Shown: positions 24,734 to 35,587 of the stretch, in pieces
Numbering within the stretch: the first letter of the stretch is position 1
How the letters are laid out: each line of letters begins with the position of its first letter
The notes under the pieces: model-generated
What the model was told of the DNA's origin: nothing
What the model saw: the letters and a program-made list of their open reading frames with translations, nothing else
The model's database searches: none
Made by a program: the position numbers and the translations under genes
DNA from: Euglena gracilis
Taxonomy: Eukaryota > Euglenida > Euglenophyceae > Euglenales
Assembly (NCBI GenBank): GCA_039621445.1
Contig: CP154956.1
Coordinates: 13,226,292-13,290,291 of the forward strand
Direction: 5' to 3'
Length of the DNA stretch: 64,000 nucleotides

Positions 24734-25169
24734 GTGATGCATTGACATTATTTTTACTTTAACCAATTTTTTGCAGGGGTCAAATTGAAATTCTCTTTTT
24801 TGGAGACAGTTTTAGGGAGAGTCCAACTACCCAAAAACAGGACAAAAAACTACAAATCCATCTGGGCTAGGATTTTCAGGCAAAATTAAATTTGGCGCTT
24901 GCTGGCCAGGGCAGATTTGAGGTCAAGAAAACCCATGTGTTATTGGCTGTTTTTTTTGGACATTTTTGCAGCTTTGATTTATCGGTGCCCGATTCGACTC
25001 CCAATCGGGCCCGGTTCCAGCTGGGCGACCGACCCCTCAGGGGTCAGCCAGTATCCTGTTTCCAGCCACAAATCAGACTCATTTTCGCCCATTATCAACC
25101 CACTTTGCGCCCCCCAAAAAAACAAAAAAAAACGCATAACCGTTCAGCCGCCCTTCAGGCTGGAAAGTG

Positions 25170-25590
25170 GTACCCGCCCCCCCCCCCCCCCGTCCAACGA
25201 CCGGGTTCCTACGACCCCCGACCGGGGGGGGGGGGGTCGTACACCCCCCCAACCTGCAACCCCCGACCGGGGGGTGGTTGTACCACTAGGGGCCAAAACA
25301 AAACCAAAAGCCAAAAAAGGTGCAATTTCATAACGGTAATATTTCTCCCCATGAGGTGAGGGACCAATAACCACAGCAGCAACAGAGGTGCCATCACTAC
25401 GCTCAAACAAAACAGGACTCCCTGGAGGGAACATGAGGAACACTTAATGGACAGGAAACACGGGAAAAAAACTGGCTGACAAGCACATATGAGAGGTAAA
25501 AAAAATTTTGGTGGTCACCTGCAACCCCCGACCGGGGGGTGGTCGGTATATAGGGGTGGTCGGTGGAGAAGGGGGGGGGGGGCGGGTAAC
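25170..25590. mobile_element. Inverted-repeat element with GTACCCGCCCC...GGGGCGGGTAAC ends
   Basis: The left end GTACCCGCCCC...GTCCAACGACC pairs with GGTCGGTGGAGAAGGGG...GGCGGGTAAC. The word ACCTGCAACCCCCGACCGGG occurs on both sides (25252 and 25516). It is related in its terminal words to the two 'GTCCAACGACC' families. The interior of about 230 bp has no supported gene. Confidence 0.75.
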
Positions 25591-25765
25591 TAAATTGTCA
25601 ATGAGCGGGGAGGGGGTCTGAGTCTGGGAAAAGGCTGCTGGCTGGCTGGTCCCCCCTGGGGGATGGGTGCCCTCCAGCTTAAGCGACGTCCCGGTCCCGG
25701 GCGTGAAACAGGTGGCTGGCTGGACCAGGCTGGCGCTGGCCAGGCTCCATCGGACCACACCCGGG

Positions 25766-25838
25766 CGGGGGTGGGGGAGGATGGGGTCGTGTCGTCGATC
25801 GTCAGCCAGACGGGGCCAGCCCCGCCTGTGCCGGAACG
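25766..25838 (-). CDS. Histidine kinase exon: HATPase_c strand
   Basis: Encodes RSGTGGAGPVWLTIDDT, matching the beta strand after the N-box helix in HATPase_c domains. A TTCAG acceptor precedes it at 25839. The 3' limit is unclear because the frame stays open into Pro-rich residues without family similarity. Confidence 0.5.
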
Positions 25839-25935
25839 CTGAACGGTGAGGGCCTCCAGTGATGTAGAATATTGTGGCTTCCAAAAGTTTGCCGTGGCGA
25901 GGTCACAGTTAGGGTGCTCTCTGGGCCAGGGCGTT

Positions 25936-26741
25936 GCCAAACCCTCCCCCCAAAAATACCCCCCCTCGGGGTCCGACTTCGGCGACCGGGTTCATACCCC
26001 CCCCCCGGTTTTTCGGCCGAAGGCCCATATTTTGAACTGAAAACGTAGGTAAAAATCACAATCTCTGATAACAAATTAAACCTCCCCCCCATTTAGAACG
26101 ACCCCCCTCTGATAACGAACCCCCCCATTTATAACAACCCATCCTGGAATTTCCACCAAAAAAAGAAATATAACGACCCATGGTCGACAAAGAGCAGAAA
26201 GCACGGGTAAGATGATGCAACTCACGTAAGAGTGTCCAGGATCACCAGTGTTTACTTGAAGTATGAGCGGATCGGCCGCTGCTTGCACGGGGGCGTGGTT
26301 AGGGTCGTCACTGTCGGACTCCTCAAGCTCAGCAGTGCCACACACAGCCAGCAAGGATGGTAGAAAGCGTGTCAGACATAGCTGCGGTAGGGAAAACAGC
26401 AAAGCCCCCCTCTGATAACGACCCCCCATTTATAACGACCCCCCTCTGGATTTTCCTGAAAGTCAGATAACGACCCGTCGTTATATTCAGGGGCGGGTTT
26501 ATGCAAAAAAAATCGATTTTTCTGGATCATCTGACCTCCAAAAAAAATGCTAAATTTCATAAGAAAGTACAAAAAAATGTCCCCAAAGGGGGGTTTTGGC
26601 ACTATTTTGGGTCCCACGGGACTTCGAAAAATTTCGAAAAATTTGGGGTGCAATTACCCCCCCCAAATACCCCCCCCCCTCGGGCCGGGACTTCGGGTGA
26701 AAAAACAATGCCCTGGGGGGTATTATTTGGGGGGGGTTTAC
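25936..26741. mobile_element. TATTATTTGGGG family, copy split by a nested element
   Basis: Outer ends are AACCCTCCCCCC-AAAAATACCCC and GGGGGTATTATTTGGGG-GGGTTTA. Its core is the reverse complement of 17140-17290, but at 26078 it breaks after AACAAATTA and resumes at about 26502 with TGCAAAAAAAATCGATTTTT. The inserted piece is a separate element (26078-26501). Confidence 0.82.
26078..26501. mobile_element. Nested TATAACGACCCCCC element
   Basis: Starts TA-AACCTCCCCCCCATTTAGAACG and ends CGTTATATTCAGGGGCGGGTT-TA, sitting exactly in the conserved core of another element. The flanking TA on each side is a likely TA target duplication. Repeated words are CCCCCCATTTATAACGA and CCCCCTCTGATAACGA. The middle (26160-26400) has a minus-strand open frame with TAELEESDSDDPNHAPVQAA, possibly captured host sequence. 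Confidence 0.75.
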
Positions 26742-27904
26742 CCCGGGTTCACCTCAGAGGCTGCAAAATTTGGGCTGGCTGGAAAAAGGCTGCTGGATGA
26801 CCCCCCTCCCCCCCCCTGGGCACGACTGGGGATCGAACTGGGTACCGAAAAATCGAAAGTGCAAAAAAATGCTAAACAAACTGCCAATTGTGCAAAAAAA
26901 ATGATTCTTTGAAATTTGAGCTGGCCAGCCCTTCTCCGACCCATTTTCACCTTTTTTGGACCACTGTTGCACCACCAAAAGTTAAAAATCGTTTCTGCAA
27001 AATAAATAAATCTCGTCAATGGGAGGGATGTGAAAAGGCTGTCAGCTGGCTTGGCTGGACCCCCCAGCCAAGCCAGCTCTTTTTAGCAAGCCTGCTCTGG
27101 GCATTTGAGGGCAGATATTAGCCTCTCACTCCTCGACATACAACCATCTCTGAGATAGCCCCACTGTTTGGCCAACCAATCAAACCAGACCGTCCCAAAC
27201 CCAGGGGGGGAGTGGTACACCTGTTCATTTTCATTTCCAGAACAAGAGGTTATCTCACACGGTGAGGATGGGGTTTTTCACTCTTTTCGTGTTGCTTCAC
27301 TCTTTGTATGTTGATGTGTATGTGCACGTGTTGTATCCGGCTGTGTGTGCGTATGTGGGGTTGCATACATGAGGCGTAAAAGGCAGACTTTGGGCAGCCA
27401 TCTTCAATTTTCCTCTCAGGGTTCACAGGCAAAGCTACTCGTCAGGGTCTTGGGTGTGCCCGTGCTTGAAAGCATTACTAATCAGTGGCAGGCATCGGTG
27501 AGAACGTAAACCAAGGAGGGAGCGGAGCGATCATTCTGGAAAGAAGGCACATGGGGGAAATTTCTGGTTTCAGGTAAAAATTTCTTTTGCGGTCGTTCCT
27601 TGCATGTCGGTGATTGGATCAATGTCACTACTGGCAGGCAATGCTTCTGCGATGAGAGTCCATTACAAATATTAATGACGAGGAGGCTCAAGGAAGAATA
27701 ATTAAAAATTGTCTTGTTTGATTGTCCTCGCAGTGAGAAAAAAAATGCACAAAAATCCACCAGGTTTTCTTCCCCGGCTGTCGGGAGGAATAAATTAGGC
27801 CCAAGGTGGCAAGTTCCTGGAGAAGGAACATGCCAAGCACTGACCCAACCGTGGGTTGCCTTTTGCGCAGACATCTTCGCTCACCCAACAAAAAATCCGA
27901 GCCT

Positions 27905-27957
27905 GGCTGCATTCTCCAGGATGAGGTTCAGGAGAGCAGTGTCAACCCCAGGGACCG
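27905..27957 (-). CDS. Histidine kinase exon: N-box
   Basis: Encodes VDTALLNLILENAA, matching the N-box pattern (L-x3-L-x-N-x2) of HATPase_c domains, where the Asn contacts Mg-ATP. It joins in frame after TVLL of the previous exon and before RSGTGGAGPVWLTID of the next. The sequence after the exon (CCAGGCTCGG) is not a GT donor. Confidence 0.6.
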
Positions 27958-28424
27958 CTTCCACGCAGTCTTTGGAGCTTTGTTCTTGGAATGCTTTGGA
28001 GCGCTGGTTCGGACAGTCCCTCCGGCGCAATCGGCCACGCTTTCTCCAAAAAAAAGTTGCATTTTGCACGGCTTCAAAGTTTCATTGAAACAAAATGATC
28101 TGTCGGAAATATTTCCCAACACAGACTGACTCTGAAGGGGCAAGTGCTCAGCGACTCACCCAAAAATGCCGTCCCAACCCAACCAACGGCGGGAAGCCGG
28201 GCGCGCAAGTGCGCATGCTTCGCCATCCCCTCTCAGAAACAAATGCTCGCATCGCATGTAATGCAATTCAACGCATGCTTCAGGGATCCTCCCCAGCCCC
28301 ATGCCGCGACGGCCGGGCCGGGCCCCGGGGGATCTCCACCTTATTCTCTCGCCAGCCAAGCTTTCTTAGCACCAACCCGGGGGGGGGGGGTGCCCTGTGC
28401 TATAGTAGGCACCATGCTTCTGCT

Positions 28425-28695
28425 ACCGATCGGGGGGGGGGAGGGGGGGTGGGTGCTATAGGGTGCCTGCCCCTAGCAGGCACCCCCCGGGGGGGTAGGG
28501 TCCATGGGGGACCCAGAAAAATTTCATTGAGAATGGCATTTTCCGGGCCCCTGGCGCCTTCGGCACCGGGGTCGGAGGGGGGTGCCTGCTATGGACAGGC
28601 ACCCCCAAAAACCCTACCCCCCCCCCGGGGGGTCGGATGGGTGCTATGGGGTGCCTGCCCCTAGCCTCCCCCCCCCTGCGCGGTAGGCACCCGAC
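28425..28695. mobile_element. GGTGCCTGCCC / GGGCAGGCACC element, copy 2
   Basis: Begins ACCGATCGGGGGG, with GGTGCTATAGGGTGCCTGCCC, a central CTGGCGCCTTCGGCACCGGG hairpin (about 28550), and a second GGGTGCTATGGGGTGCCTGC near the right end. It aligns with 45035-45296 almost throughout. It lies in the intron between the N-box exon and the preceding kinase exon. Confidence 0.8.
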
Positions 28696-29479
28696 TAAGC
28701 ACAAAGCCTGGTAGGCACATCCCCCCTTAGTTGCACTCAGGCTCCTTGTATGTTTATGGCTGGCGCTAACTTCGTTTCTGGCCCAGTTTGGGTGGTGCGT
28801 GGCCAGGGACCCCTTACCCCAGTGAGTGCCCAGGGACCAGTTACACCAAGCGCATCCCAGTGGGGTCGGTTTTGGACCCCGGTGCCTGCCAACCAAATTG
28901 CTTTTCCAAAGAAAATGGCCATTTCCGGGCCGTGGCAGAAATTTGGCACCGGGGGTGCCAATTGCATCCCAAAACCCAAACCCCCCTGGGGGTCGAAAAG
29001 GCCCCCCCCCCCCCCCGCCTGACCATAGCACCCAAGACGCGCCGCTCGGGGGAGTCTGGGACCCCCCCCCCCGCGCGGCTGCTCCCCCCTGACCCCACCT
29101 TCCTCCCTCTGACTTCGTGAAAAAATCGCGACATTCATCCTTTTTTTGTGTTCAATTCCAAAAAAAAGGAGGCCCCTGTGTGCACTGTGGCTGTTCGTTT
29201 GGGGCCCTTTATCTGGCCTGGCGCTGTTTTTCGCCTCTGGCCCCCTTTGTCTGTGTGCCCAGCCCCCCGGGGGGAGGGGCAGAGGTTTCGCCCATTAGCT
29301 CTTCCTGTGCCGTGTTTCTGGCTCACCTCCACCTGTTACGAAACAGAAGGGGGACCCCAGAGGGCTGTCTTCGTCCTCCAAGGCCCCCCCCCAGGCTCTC
29401 GGCAGGACATAACCGGGTGAACGGAACACCTGCCATGGTGGCACTTAGGCAGCTTAATCAGCCCCCTTCCTGCAGTCTC

Positions 29480-29880
29480 TAACCCCCCCCAAAATAAGAC
29501 CCCCCAAAAAATAAGACCCCCCCTGGCCGGTCCGAGCAAAAATCCATGAAATGGACCCCCCCCCATAAATAAGACCTCCCCTGCTGGCGCGAAGCGCCGG
29601 ATTTTTGAAAAAAAGGGCCATTTTTGGGCGGTAAATCTGTCATTTTGGGACAGTTTCCATACAATTCAGCATATTTTCCCTCTATTTGTCTGGCGCGAAG
29701 CACCGAATTTTTCGAAAACTGGTATTTTGGGGGGTATTTTTGGACATTTTGGGGGGTCGAAAATTTTTCCAGCAAAAATCCATAAAACGGACCCCCCCAT
29801 GAATAAGACCCCCCCTCGGGCTTTCCAGCAACCGATCCATGAAATGGACCCGGGGTCTTATTTTGGGGGGGGGGGTTACC
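29480..29880. mobile_element. Inverted-repeat element, GTCTTATTTTGGGG family, copy 1
   Basis: Ends are TA-ACCCCCCCCAAAATAAGACC and GGTCTTATTTTGGGG-GGTTACC. It contains ATCCATGAAATGGACC palindromes at both sides, two GGCGCGAAGC-type half hairpins (29585, 29690) and internal GGGGGTA and GGGGTCG words. Copies lie at 45956-46097 and about 58376-58631. Confidence 0.85.
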
Positions 29881-30399
29881 ACCTCAAGGAACGGACAACT
29901 TTCTAAAGGGGAAGCGCAAACCCGCTTCCTCCTCCAGAAGGCGGAAGCGTGAGGCCGCTTCCTCTCCGACGAAGCTGGTTTCCGCTTCATCTCCGCTTGT
30001 GTGCGACGTCCTTATCCGCTTCCCTTTGCGCCATAATCCCAGGCGCGTTCAACAGGTGGGTTCTGTCGCACCGACATCCTCAAAAGGAAGCCGGCCGCCA
30101 ACCGCCTCCCCGAAAGCCCCACCCGGGCCCCTGTCCCTGGCAGCACACGAACAGCCTGGCTTGGGGGAAGGCAAAAAAATGTTTCCGGTGACCTGACACC
30201 CGCCACGCTGCTTGGAGAGGGCTTACCACTTGCGGGGCACCCCCCACCAGGGCTCGGCATAAAGGCAGGTGGGGGGGGGGGTCGGACCCCTCTCCGGGGG
30301 GGGGGGGGGCACCCCCCCGCCTTAACCCCAGACACCCTCCTGACACCAAACCCCACCCCGCCCCCGCTTTGCCATTGGCCTGGCAGGCGGGCCCTGGGC

Positions 30400-30456
30400 A
30401 AGCAGCACGGTGACGTCGAGCAGTTGGGTCGCGATGGTCCGCCCCGCCACCAGCTC
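30400..30456 (-). CDS. Histidine kinase exon: strand before the N-box
   Basis: Encodes ELVAGRTIATQLLDVTVLL. The acceptor CCGGGCAG is canonical. The end GTGCTGCTT is followed by GCCCAGGG, and the next exon is preceded by CCCTGGG, so the intron ends are perfect reverse complements over seven bases. Confidence 0.58.
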
Positions 30457-30689
30457 CTGCCCGGGTCGGGGGCGTCGCTCAGAACTGCCTGGGGGGGGGG
30501 GCTTGTCGGGGGGGAGAGATGCAACATCGGACCTCGGACAATGCAACACAAAAAAAAACCAAAAAAAACGCACAAAAAAGAAATGATGCAAATTTTGCAA
30601 ATAAAGCGACGAAAAGTGGGGGTGGGGGGGGGTCCGGCTTGGAGGCCAGTCTGTGGTGGCTGGACATTGGGGGTCCGTGTGGACCTTGG

Positions 30690-30765
30690 CGGACGCCCCC
30701 GGCGAGGTGCGCCAGGTTGACCACGTGGACGACCGGGACGTAGTCGTGGGCCGCGACTTTGAGGT
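30690..30765 (-). CDS. Histidine kinase exon: YVPV segment
   Basis: Encodes LKVAAHDYVPVVHVVNLAHL followed by AGGV. It sits between the DHp exon and the ATP-binding exons. Joining the end of the previous exon (CACGTGT) to ACCTCAAAG restores HVYLKV in frame. GC-rich codon use matches the other kinase exons and differs from the surrounding intron. Confidence 0.6.
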
Positions 30766-30900
30766 GGGGGCGGGCGGCGGCCTCAGTCGGCGGGGGGTTC
30801 GGTGGAGGGTTGGCCGTCGGCAAGCACATATGGTCATCCAGAGTCCCAGACCCAGTCACGCCCAATCAGCCCAGTCACGCCCAGTCATTTCATACTTGGC

Positions 30901-31503
30901 GTACCTCCCCCCCCCCTTGTCCAACGACCACTAATGTTCGTCTCCGACCGGGGGGGGCGGTCGCTAAAATGGCCAATGTTCGTCTCCGACCAGGGGGGGT
31001 GGTCGTTAGACAAGGGGGGTGGACCCCAAATCGGAGGAAAATTTACCATAGATAGGGGTATATGGCCATTTTTGGGCTGTTTTTGGCCATTTATACTATT
31101 TCTTGACTACGGTTGGCCACTTTTGGCCATTTTTGGACATTTTTGGGGCACTTTTGGGAATTTTTAGGCATTTTTGACCGCTTTTTGCCATGTTTGGTCG
31201 CTTTTGGCCGCTTTTGGCAACTGTTGGCCACGCTTCGGCCCCCTTTGCCCATTTTTGGCCACTTTAGGCTGTTTTTTGGCTACTTTTGGCCATTTTTGCC
31301 TTATTTTTGCTATTTTTGGCAACTTTTTGGGCACTTTTGGCCATCCTTTGGCCATTTTAGGCCATTTTGGGCTATTTTTGACTGTTTTTAGCCAACTTTT
31401 AACAATTTTGGCCGAACCAACATCGTATACAAAAAGATCGTCTCTGACCGGGGGGGGTGGTCGTTAGACAAGCCCGGTCGTTGGACAAGGGGGGGGGAGG
31501 TAC
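30901..31503. mobile_element. Inverted-repeat element, TTGTCCAACGACC family, copy 2
   Basis: Same ends and same orientation as 16084-16919, including AACCAACATCGTATACAAAA before the right end. The middle tract of TTTTGGCCA-type repeats is shorter. Length difference between copies is confined to this repeat core. Confidence 0.88.
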
Positions 31504-31699
31504 TTCATGCTTGGCCGTGGGGAGGGAAACGCACCGGCATATCCCCCCCGGCAGTCTGTTTGCCCATCATTTGTATGCACGTATGGATTGGTTGGGAATG
31601 AAGTCGAAGGAAGGCTTCCCAAGGTCCTCCGGGGGAAGGGGCTGGCTCTGGGGTGCCTGCCCAAAGCAGGTACACCCTGGGGGGGGGGGGTTTCAGGTC

Positions 31700-32045
31700 C
31701 CAGCCCCGGCCAGGGTTCGATGTAAGGGCAGGTTGGGGGTTCGGGTCACGTGGGGGGGAAACCCCCATCTAAACAGTGGTGTAGTCGGGTGACCGATTTT
31801 CGGGACAGGGCGAAGTGTCGGGCTGAAAACCTTTGAAACCAAAAAAAACGGACAAAATTTAGCCAAAAATGCAAAAAAAATTCGACATAAAACGCCGGAA
31901 ACAAAAAATTGACCTTTTGGGGGGGTTCAGGTACCCTCATCCGGGTGGGTCCGGACACCCCTGGCAGGTGGGGGGGGTCCGGACCCCCCGCCTCCGGACC
32001 AGGAGGGGGGGGAACACCCCTCAACCTAAGTTTTGTGCATTCTCC
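31700..32045. mobile_element. CAGGGTTCGATRTAAGG...CCTTATATCAAA element, copy 1
   Basis: GGGTTCGATGTAAGGGCAGG on the left mirrors CTCCTTATATCAAATCCTGG on the right. Inside are CCTGGCAGGTGGGGGGG and GGTCCGGACCCCC words. Copy 2 at 41192-41618 has the same ends and order. Non-coding. Confidence 0.75.
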
Positions 32046-32681
32046 TTATATCAAATCCTGGCCGGGAAAAACCCAGAAAAATTCCCTTTGAAAATGGCCA
32101 TTTTCAGGTCCCCGGCACCATTTGGCGCCAGAGGTGTGCTATTGCACTACCAACCCCAAAACTTGACCCCCTTGGCTGTCCAGCTTTGGACACTCAGTTT
32201 GGCCTAAAATCGCATAAAATGCCCGGGCCATGACTTTTGACCTGTGCAAAATTAGACCTCATCCCAAATTTTTTCGTAGGTCAATGGATGCTCTTTCCAA
32301 AAAAAAAAAAACAGAGGCTGGTGCTGGCTGGCCAATTTGGGAAATACCTTGATTAAACCCGACCTCCCTGGGGGGGCCGAAGGTACCTCCCAGGGGTGAG
32401 GGGTGAGACCCTCCTCAAAAGAAGCCTGGCAGATGGCTGGTGCTTAACCACTTTTGCTTGCACGTTGGATTTTTTTCCGGGCGTGTGTGTTGCTTCTGTG
32501 GTTTTGGAATGGTTTGTGGTTCTAAACAAAATGGTATGCCTGTTTCTTCCGCTTGAACTGCACCTCAATAGTACTGCATTCGGGCAAAGCTCACGAGGAA
32601 ATGAAGCGCTGCACTGCTCAAGGATCAGGAGGGAAGTACCCAGGGCAAAGCACACAGGAAGCAACGCCGCCCCGCCCGGCC

Positions 32682-32799
32682 ACACGTGCCGCTCCTTGCA
32701 CTGCTTCATGCCGCGGCGGAGGCAGGCGAGGCCATCGGCCAGGCCGGCGTTGTCCACCGCCCCGGCGAGGTGGAGCTCCAGGCACGCGGCCACATCGGC
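32682..32799 (-). CDS. Histidine kinase exon: second DHp helix and linker
   Basis: Encodes ADVAACLELHLAGAVDNAGL and then ADGLACLRRGMKQCKERHV, a helical stretch of the kind that follows an H-box. Coding sense begins directly after CCACCCG with no AG, and ends at CACGTGT before GGCCGGGCGGGG. The next exon begins after CGCCCGCCCCC, so the intron ends are complementary G-rich and C-rich tracts. Confidence 0.62.
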
Positions 32800-32827
32800 C
32801 GGGTGGCGGGGTGGGGACCGACAAACA

Positions 32828-32911
32828 CAGTCACATACACGCGCGCACGCACACACACAACACACACACACACACACACACACACACTTACACACATCAC
32901 ACACACACACA

Positions 32912-32942
<31 letters not shown>

Positions 32943-33040
32943 CCAACAACACCACACACACACACACACACCAACAAGCACACACACACACAACGCACAC
33001 ATCCACACACATACACACAGCCACATCGTGCATCGAAAGA
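32828..33040. repeat. (CA)n microsatellite
   Basis: Imperfect CA repeat with ACC, CGC and CAT interruptions, directly 5' (on the minus strand) of the kinase exon at 32799. Open frames over it on both strands are repeat artefacts. Confidence 0.95.
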
Positions 33041-33220
33041 AATATACATGTACATATACAAAACGTACACATATGCACATAATGTCAATGATGCCCTGGC
33101 CCTTTGTGACACATGGTCCCAGAAAAATAATCCATCATAACGCCCCCCCTCTCTTGCAACTGTTATGCCCGAGAAATCTCCAGGGTCCCTGGTACCAGCC
33201 AATGTGTCAGGGTCATAGAC

Positions 33221-33454
33221 TAAAACCCCCCCCCAACCTAACCTGGCGAGCCCTTGCTCCTGGCGGGGGCCAAATAACTTGGCGAGGTGAGGGGCAAAAA
33301 GGATGGTTCCAGTAACTTGGCACCGCCCCTTTTTAGGCAAAATTCCTTTACTGCGCTGAAAAACGAGCCCAAATAACCTGGCGGGGGGGGGGGCAGGGCC
33401 AAAAATTGGTTCCAATAACCTGGCACCCCGCCAGGTTATTTGGGGGAGGGTTAG
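33221..33454. mobile_element. Inverted-repeat element, CCAGGTTATTTGGGG family, copy 1
   Basis: TA-AAACCCCCCCCCAACCTAACCTGG start and CCAGGTTATTTGGGGGAGGGTTAG end, with internal CCAAATAACTTGGCG, CAGTAACTTGGCACC and CAATAACCTGGCACC words. Copy 2 at 48684-49131 shares these in order. Non-coding. Confidence 0.82.
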
Positions 33455-33984
33455 TTAGAGATTCGTTAACATCCGTTCACAGTTGGGTTGATCTGCCCCC
33501 AAGCTCAAGATTGTGTGTCCCGATCAATGTGACGACCTTATGTCTTTATGTACCCTACATCTTGTCATATGGCATGCAAAGTTCATGAGGACCCACCCAG
33601 GAGGTGTCAGGGTCATGCCCGAGAACCTGTCAGGGACCTGTCTGGGAAATAAGGTCCTTGGTGCCGGAAAAGCCTGTCAGGTGACAGTTTTCTGGGGTGA
33701 ATTCATGATTTTGATGTTTGGCTTTGGATTTCACCTGCCTTCCCCCTTTTCTGTGAACCTCAGGAATTTTCCACGTATTTTGTTCCCATATTTTTTGAGC
33801 GGTCGACCACCCCTCCAGGCTTTCCAGCGCAGCCATGCTGGCGCTGTATATTCTGTCAAACTGTCGTCCTGGAAGTTGAAGAGGTGACTGCTTCCCCAGG
33901 TGTGGATAATGTGTGTGTCTGTGCGTCTTGTGTGTCATGTGTGTGTGTGTGTGTTGTTCCCCGCCTTATTTCGCAGGGGGCGTT

Positions 33985-34221
33985 GTAAACCCCCCCCCCT
34001 CTAATAGAAGCACGGGTGCGCTTATAGGGGACCGCCGCCCCCGGCGGCAGGGGGTGCGCTTCTATTTGGACCCTACCTGCGCGATTTTTGTTGATTTCCT
34101 TTAGAAATGCCATCAAAATGGGGGGTGCGCTTGTAGCGGACCGCCGCCTTCGGCGGCGGGGGGTGCGCTTTTATTTGGACCCTGCGCTTGTAGCGGCCCC
34201 GTGCTTCTATTAGGGGGGGTT
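33985..34221. mobile_element. GTGCGCTT / CTATTAGGGGGG element with two GC hairpins
   Basis: TA-AACCCCCCCCCCTCTAATAGAAGC start and GCTTCTATTAGGGGGGGTT-TA end are inverted repeats. Inside, CCGCCGCCCCCGGCGGC (34027) and CCGCCGCCTTCGGCGGCGG (34142) hairpins alternate with GGGGGTGCGCTTNTATTTGG. The same words, as GTGCCGCACTATTTGG, occur in the retroelement at 62696 and 63091. It sits just downstream of the H-box exon. Confidence 0.8.
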
Positions 34222-34253
34222 TAATGCATTCTGTTTCTCCGCCCGACCCCGGG

Positions 34254-34327
34254 CAGGGTGTTCTTCAGGGTGTGGTTCAGGACGCTGTCCGCCATCTGGG
34301 AGGCCTGCAGCTCCTGCGCCAGCTGGA
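34254..34327 (-). CDS. Histidine kinase exon: DHp / H-box
   Basis: Encodes VQLAQELQASQMADSVLNHT followed by LKNTL. The His in LNHTLKN is the predicted phosphorylated residue of a HisKA-like helix, with the H-x-x-K-N spacing. The acceptor CAACAG precedes it (34328-34333). The coding sense stops around AACACCCTG, followed by CCCGGGG. The next exon resumes with ADVAACLELHL. Confidence 0.7.
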
Positions 34328-34687
34328 CTGTTGGCATACCGCCTCTTCAACGCCTGGTGAGCAATTGTGGCCCAGAAGAAAGGATGGGTTGAGCCAGAGG
34401 AAGGACTTTGCTGACAAAGTTATATACCGACTCCACCCCCTCCCGGGAAGTTCTCACCTAACAAGCACGCAAGAGCAAATCTGAGTGTCAATTTCTTAGG
34501 CGGGGCAACTTCCTGGGGGTAAGTAGCAACCTCATGGGGTGACAACTCCCCCCAGAGGGGGGGAGCACTCTTCAAATGGCCAAAACGGCGTCTCATACAA
34601 CGGACTGGATGGGAAAATAGGACAGGGCCGAGGGGGAGGTGGCCTGGGGCACCTCCCCCCTCCTCAGGTGGCCTGAGGGGGTGTGGC

Positions 34688-34817
34688 CTGCAGCAGGAAA
34701 TGCGACCGCCGGACCCGCTCCGCCAGCATGGCATACAGGATGAAGGACAGGCAGGCGATGGTGTAAATGAAGGACATCTCCACCATCGCCATGGAGGCCG
34801 CCAGGCCCACCCGTGGC
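34688..34817 (-). CDS. Histidine kinase exon: last membrane segment before the kinase core
   Basis: Encodes VGLAASMAMVEMSFIYTIAC then LSFILYAMLAERVRRSHFLL. This is one clear transmembrane helix followed by a positively charged cytoplasmic anchor, the usual junction before a DHp domain. The 5' flank has CCAAG. The 3' end is CTGCAG followed by GCCACA, again a GC and not a GT context. Confidence 0.65.
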
Positions 34818-34839
34818 CTTGGCCGGACAGTGGGGGTGA

Positions 34840-35115
34840 GGGGTATGGGGTGACCTGGGTGACCTGCGTGACCTGCGCGGGCTGGTGACCCGCGTGACCC
34901 GCGTCACTCACGTGACCTCCTGATCCGTGTGGCGTGCATGACCTGCGTGACCCGTGTGACCCGCATGAACAAGGTGACCTGTGCGACCAGTGCAACCAGA
35001 GCGATCCACGTGACCCGCGTGACCCGCGTGATCACGTGACCCGCATGACCCCCGTGACTCACGAGACCTGCGTAACCCCCGTGAACTGCGTGACCAGCGT
35101 AAACCATGGGCAAGT
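34840..35115. repeat. GTGACCYGC short tandem repeats
   Basis: About 25 irregular copies of GTGACCCGC or GTGACCTGC between the last membrane exon and the preceding intron sequence. A small set of the same word is at 7878-7910. Open frames here on both strands are repeat-derived. Confidence 0.85.
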
Positions 35116-35373
35116 GACCCACGCAGTTCACCTGGCACCCTTGCATCCGTGTTGCAGAAGAAGCACATCGGGAATTGGGAATTGGTGCACTTCCCTGTCC
35201 AAATCATAGTCCTGCAGGTTGCAAGATAAACCTTCCTGGAAGTGATTAATGTTGCGGTTGGTCTGAAAAAGCATTCAGCAAAAGAGGAGTTGGTTTTGGT
35301 TGTATTCAGGTTCAACGGTAACAGTTTCAATTATATATATTTTGGAATTCAAATTATCAAACGAATTATATAT

Positions 35374-35549
35374 GGCAGCCATACTCTACATGGCCCCCCT
35401 TGAGGGGGGGCCATTTAGAGTGTCCAGGGGGGGGTCCATTAAGAGTGACCTGTGTCCGAGTTTACTCTAATACTTTACTAAAATACACCCCGCGATGGCC
35501 ACCTAACCCTAAACCCTAACCCTAACCCTAACCCTAACCCTAACCCTAA

Positions 35550-35587
<38 letters not shown>

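Noticed and set aside
26160-26400. Minus-strand frame with ELEESDSDDPNHAPVQ as a kinase exon
   Set aside because: It does not match the expected segment between the N-box and the next ATPase strand, and it lies inside a nested mobile element. It is kept only as possible captured sequence.
32820-33080. His/Thr-rich and Cys/Val-rich frames over the (CA)n tract, and similar frames at 22074-22214 and 36336-36557
   Set aside because: Dinucleotide or tetranucleotide microsatellites translated in both strands. No coding signal beyond the repeat.
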